Below, in pieces: positions 6,304-8,591 of a stretch of DNA of 8,591 bases; the stretch's first letter is position 1; every line of letters begins with the position of its first letter. Source of the DNA: Chloroflexota bacterium (GTDB lineage: Bacteria > Chloroflexota > Limnocylindria > Limnocylindrales > CSP1-4); the NCBI GenBank assembly GCA_021786915.1, contig JAJYMP010000303.1, positions 1 through 8,591 of the forward strand. The letters are read 5' to 3'. The position numbers and the translations under genes are program-made. The notes beneath the pieces are model-generated. The model saw only the letters and a program-made list of their open reading frames with translations, did no database searches and was not told the DNA's origin.

Positions 6304-6338
6304 CCTTATCTAAGGCGCCTTAGACTAAGGCAGCTTAG
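6304..6338. promoter_or_regulatory. Array of five alternating CCTTA/TAAGG half-sites over the ATPase promoter/leader
   Basis: Half-sites lie at 6304-6308 (CCTTA), 6311-6315 (TAAGG), 6318-6322 (CCTTA), 6326-6330 (TAAGG) and 6333-6337 (GCTTA), with 7-8 bp from each to the next. The central TCTAAGGCGCCTTAGA (6309-6324) is a perfect 16-bp palindrome, and CTAAGGCAGCTTAG (6325-6338) is a degenerate second one. The array begins 10 bp upstream of the ATPase ATG, where it would overlap the promoter or leader, so repression (possibly by the ATPase's own winged-helix part) is likely. The regulator is unknown. Confidence 0.7.
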
Positions 6339-6448
6339 ACGAGAGCGCCAAGACGGCCCAACAACCGGCCCGGCACTCGCAGCCCTGCTCACACGCTCGG
6401 ACGGCAGTCGCGGACCGCGCCCGCCGCGAGTCCGGGCCGTCCCTGAGA

Positions 6449-6503
6449 GCGCTGTGCTCAAGCCCCGGTGGCCCGAGAATCAGTCGAGACACCCAGTTAG
6501 GGT
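6449..6503. repeat. Dispersed repeat, copy B (GCGCTGTGCTC ... GTTAGGGT)
   Basis: GCGCTGTGCTC at 6449-6459 is followed by AAGCCCCGGTGGCC (compare copy A) and, 47 bp from its start, by GTTAGGGT at 6496-6503 (compare copy C, 42 bp). ACCCAGTTAGGGT forms a small dyad around the same core. With copy C it brackets the helicase-fragment/ATPase module in direct orientation. Confidence 0.5.
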
Positions 6504-6660
6504 CCGCTCCCGGGCGGCCGCCATCAGGCGATCGGCCCTTGCGGTTCTCGGTAGAGCTGTCCGGAGCTGGTGTTGATCCGCCGACGGATGCGGGCCGGTT
6601 GTCACCGTCCTACCTGTCCTCCGCCGTATGGCCCATAGCGGTTCGGTCAGGCCGTGCTAA

Positions 6661-6680
6661 AGTGCAACTACAGTGCAACT
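6661..6680 (+). promoter_or_regulatory. Two-copy AGTGCAACT direct repeat upstream of the TIGR04255/HTH operon
   Basis: AGTGCAACT occurs exactly at 6661-6669 and again at 6672-6680, an 11-bp period that places both copies on one DNA face. A related GTGCTAA lies at 6654-6660. The repeats end 27 bp before the preferred ATG at 6708, and TAAAGT (6658-6663) at their left border could be a -10. This is a likely operator, with the downstream HTH protein the obvious candidate to bind it. Confidence 0.55.
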
Positions 6681-6707
6681 TATGGCGCCGTCGCGCAGGG
6701 AATGGAC

Positions 6708-7499
6708 ATGTCTATGAGACTGCCTGAGCCGGACAGGACCCCTCTGGCTCGGTCCCCGCTCCAGCTCGTGGTCTGTCAAGTGCGCTTCGAGGAGACCCTT
6801 GCGGTCAGCGACCCGAAGCTGATGTTCGCCATCCACGAACGGCTGGGAGGACGAACTGGGCGGTATCCAAAGCTGGAGGCCGTCAAGGGGTCAAGACTGG
6901 ACGTTCAGATCAGTGTGACGGGGGCGAGCCTCCTGCCGTCCGAGTCGCCGTACTCGGGCTGGCGGCTCTCGTCAGAGGACGGGTGGACCGTGTCGGTCAT
7001 GCCCGACCACTTTGCCCTCGAAACCACCAGCTACACCACTTGGGACGGCGACTTCCAATCCAGGTTCGCCGAGCTCACGGATGCGGTGCAGTCAGAGATC
7101 GGGCCTGCGACCGAGCAGCGACTCGGGCTGAGATACATCGACCGGGTTTCCGAGCCGCCGGTCGAGACGGCTGCTGGGTGGCGTGGGTACATCGCGGACG
7201 AGTTCCTCGGCCCCGTTCTTCATAATGTGCTCGGATCCGCAATCAAGACGACGCAGCAGCAGGTTGTGCTCGACCTCGGTGAGGGCGCGCAGTGTCTGCT
7301 GCGGCACGGCTTCTTTGCCGATCAGAACCAAGAAGGCCGCTTGACCTATCTGCTCGACTTCGACGTCTTCCGCAGTGTCCTGCAGCCTTTCGATGCTGAC
7401 GGGATCAAGGCGGCAGCTGGTCAATTCAATGAGCTGAGCCTTCAGCTCTTCCAACAAGCAACAACGCCTGAGCTGCGACGCATCTTGGCTGCTGGCTGA
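6708..7499 (+). CDS. TIGR04255 family protein
   Basis: This protein of 263 residues resembles the sporadically distributed TIGR04255 family. The N-terminal strand SPLQLVVCQVRFEE, the middle GWTVSVMPDHFALETTSYTT and the LGLRYIDRV signature (about residues 135-143) fit, and the length is normal. No signal peptide, membrane segment or known catalytic motif is visible; composition and even spacing of charges suggest a soluble protein. I prefer ATG 6708 (MSMRLPEPDRTPLARSPLQL) because AGGGA at 6697-6701 lies six bases upstream. ATG 6702 sits directly on that site, ATG 6714 is also possible, and an upstream start at 6654 would fall inside the direct repeats. The next gene starts 11 bp after its stop, so the two are almost certainly co-transcribed. 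Codon use is less extreme in GC than the left half, hinting at transfer. The family's function is, to my knowledge, unknown. Confidence 0.82.
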   Translation: MSMRLPEPDRTPLARSPLQLVVCQVRFEETLAVSDPKLMFAIHERLGGRTGRYPKLEAVKGSRLDVQISVTGASLLPSESPYSGWRLSSEDGWTVSVMPDHFALETTSYTTWDGDFQSRFAELTDAVQSEIGPATEQRLGLRYIDRVSEPPVETAAGWRGYIADEFLGPVLHNVLGSAIKTTQQQVVLDLGEGAQCLLRHGFFADQNQEGRLTYLLDFDVFRSVLQPFDADGIKAAAGQFNELSLQLFQQATTPELRRILAAG

Positions 7500-7510
7500 A
7501 GGGGGACGCC

Positions 7511-8419
7511 GTGGTCGCGACTGAGATCGATGTCCCGTGGGTGGTGACGCCTCCAGCCGAGGCTCGCGACTGGGAGTTTGACGTCGGTCCCTTTGCCGGA
7601 ACGCCGACGACGCATGAGTCCCTCGGCGGTCCCATAGCTCGGGGCCAACTTATCCCGTCGACGCAGTACGGGTGGGCTGTCGGCGAATTCATCACGGTCG
7701 CTCCATCGTTCGGCGGAAACGTCAGGATCGTGGGATTGGGGGCCTTGAGCTCGCTCTACTCCTTCCCGGCCAGCACGCTCACCAGTCTCGAGCTCGTACA
7801 GGAGAACTACGCGATCGCGTTCACGACAAGCACGTTTAGGGCGCTCCACGCACTCACCCTGCACCGGACCCGGCCATGGTCACGATTCTTGGCGGGCTTC
7901 GATCCGGTTGCGTCGACGCAGACGCCAACCCTCGCCGCGCCGCGCGCCACGGCGCACCCGGGCGAGCTCAAGCAGGTCGAGAGCAGGGAGCTGGTCGCTG
8001 TCGAAGAGCTGCGCCAGTGGCTTGGCCTCACCTACGAACAAGTCGCGGCGGCAACAAGCATCGGACTCCGCACGGTTCACCACTGGAAGGGGGCGGGGGC
8101 CGCGCCGCGGCCGAGGACGGTACGGACCCTCTGGCGTCTTCACGCGCTCGTGAGCAGCATCCGCCGGACACTCGGAGTGGGCGAAGCGACGCAGTGGCTC
8201 CACACCGGAATGCCGTCACCGATCGACCTCATTGTCGCCGGAGAACTGACGATCGTCGAGAACCAGGCGCGCCGACTTCTCTTCGTCGAGCCGGTCGGCG
8301 AGCGTCGGTTCTCGGGTGTCATGAACGCGGAGCCACCTTCGAATCCGGCAGAACGCGGGCGAAGCGTGCGTCGCTCGACGAGACGGCCGAGGATTGTTCG
8401 GCGTGAGACCGGATCGTGA
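7511..8419 (+). CDS. Two-part protein: unknown N-terminal domain plus Xre/MbcA-like HTH antitoxin module
   Basis: This protein of 302 residues starts at GTG 7511, with AAGGGGG six bases upstream. Residues 1-135 form an unrecognised, probably beta-rich domain without catalytic signature. After a Pro/Ala linker (~135-155), residues 164-193 form a helix-turn-helix: VEELRQWLGLTYEQVAAATS, then IGLRTVHHWKGAG. Residues 203-258 continue with a helical segment (LWRLHALVSSIRRTLG), GVGEATQWLHTGMPSPIDLI and AGELTIVENQARRLLF. That order and the WL..GMPSPIDL..AGE pattern resemble the Xre/MbcA/ParS antitoxin toxin-binding region that usually partners RES-type toxins. The last ~22 residues are Arg-rich and likely disordered. 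No RES toxin is next to it; the co-transcribed neighbour is the TIGR04255 protein. A DNA-binding autoregulator of the pair is the best reading, based on remembered motifs only. Confidence 0.72.
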   Translation: MVATEIDVPWVVTPPAEARDWEFDVGPFAGTPTTHESLGGPIARGQLIPSTQYGWAVGEFITVAPSFGGNVRIVGLGALSSLYSFPASTLTSLELVQENYAIAFTTSTFRALHALTLHRTRPWSRFLAGFDPVASTQTPTLAAPRATAHPGELKQVESRELVAVEELRQWLGLTYEQVAAATSIGLRTVHHWKGAGAAPRPRTVRTLWRLHALVSSIRRTLGVGEATQWLHTGMPSPIDLIVAGELTIVENQARRLLFVEPVGERRFSGVMNAEPPSNPAERGRSVRRSTRRPRIVRRETGS

Positions 8420-8482
8420 TCGACGAAGGACTGCCGGACCCTTGGCCGCCCGACGTCCTTGAAGTGCGTATTTCGCTGAATT

Positions 8483-8540
8483 GGCCATGCCAGTCCGCGC
8501 GAAACGGCCACCCTGGATCGGGGTTTTGGCCACCCCCTCG
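8483..8540. mobile_element. Possible terminus of an IS21-like element (22-23 bp GGCCA repeats)
   Basis: Three copies of GGCCA start at 8483, 8506 and 8528, that is 23 and 22 bp apart, with similar flanks: GAATTGGCCATGCC, GAAACGGCCACCCT and TTTTGGCCACCCC. Multiple ~20-bp repeats with TGGCCAC cores are typical of the ends of IS21-family elements in GC-rich bacteria. No transposase is in the window, so the element would lie to the right or be a solo end. Tentative. Confidence 0.4.
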
Positions 8541-8542
8541 GA

Positions 8543-8572
8543 GGCCGCGTCAGCGGCCGACGCGGGGCGTCG
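8543..8572. other. Two adjacent GC-rich hairpins near the right edge
   Basis: GGCCGC-GTCA-GCGGCC (8543-8558) and CGACGC-GGG-GCGTCG (8558-8572) are perfect 6-bp stems lying end to end. No T-run follows, so a canonical terminator for the HTH gene (ending 8419) is not supported. They may be structural DNA of the presumed insertion-sequence end. Confidence 0.35.
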
Positions 8573-8591
8573 CTCTCATCCCCTGATCCTC

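Larger units (their letters stand above)
6339..6707. other. Non-coding region between divergent ATPase and TIGR04255 genes
   Basis: About 370 bp contain repeat copy B (6449-6503), the short palindrome TATGGCCCATA (6627-6637) and the AGTGCAACT direct repeat (6661-6680). No convincing coding frame was seen: frames crossing it give Arg/Pro-rich peptides with no recognisable domain. Regulatory DNA for the two divergent transcription units is the simplest reading. Confidence 0.55.

Noticed and set aside
4638..6323. Long open frame of 561 codons on the plus strand
   Set aside because: It is antisense to the DUF234 ATPase, whose minus-strand frame has clear Walker motifs and a family match. The plus product is Arg/Pro/Gly-rich with no domain.
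6304..6338. Reading the TAAGG/CCTTA array as a rho-independent terminator or CRISPR
   Set aside because: There are only five short half-sites with no unique spacers and no T-run, and the array lies directly before a start codon, so an operator is the better reading.

Overview
The window is very GC-rich, with strong third-position G/C bias, GTG and TTG starts, and purine-rich Shine-Dalgarno sites. This fits a high-GC actinobacterium or a related soil or environmental lineage; that assignment is inference from composition and protein flavour only. It reads as chromosomal flank on the left followed by a worn accessory (defence-island-like) region.

Left part, 1-1795. A secreted Thr/Ser-rich protein runs off the left edge on the minus strand. 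Divergent from it is an EamA/DMT-family permease on the plus strand, best started at a TTG at 779.

Decay zone, 1865-2985. A VOC (glyoxalase-fold) gene is frameshifted near 1950 and cut off near 2103. There it abuts, in the opposite orientation, the decayed N-terminal half of a TOTE-conflict-system primase-helicase (coiled coil, archaeo-eukaryotic primase domain, linker). That gene has lost two internal segments and its whole helicase part.

Fic gene and tRNA scar, 3001-4550. An intact class II Fic-domain protein (minus) lies upstream of the TOTE remnant. Beyond it is a 46-nt fragment identical in layout to the 3' half of a tRNA-Gly(CCC), a typical scar of integration into a tRNA gene. Its orientation places the integrated element to the right, 4483 onward.

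Right part, 4588-8591. An AAA ATPase of the ATPase_2/DUF234 type (minus) has an unusually regular array of five alternating CCTTA/TAAGG half-sites directly over its start. Its stop codon overlaps (ATGA) the start of a 90-codon fragment of an SF2 helicase C-terminus, plausibly another TOTE piece. After a non-coding stretch of about 370 bp come two co-directional plus-strand genes 11 bp apart: a TIGR04255-family protein, and a protein joining an unrecognised N-terminal domain to an Xre/MbcA-like helix-turn-helix antitoxin module. A two-copy 9-bp direct repeat with 11-bp period precedes this pair. The right edge shows three copies of a GGCCA motif spaced 22-23 bp, resembling the terminus of an IS21-like element that would lie outside the window.

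The best candidate for a little-described system is the TIGR04255 plus HTH/MbcA-like gene pair with its own operator. The best-supported evolutionary story is a defence island (TOTE, Fic, DUF234 ATPase) being broken up around a tRNA-Gly attachment site.
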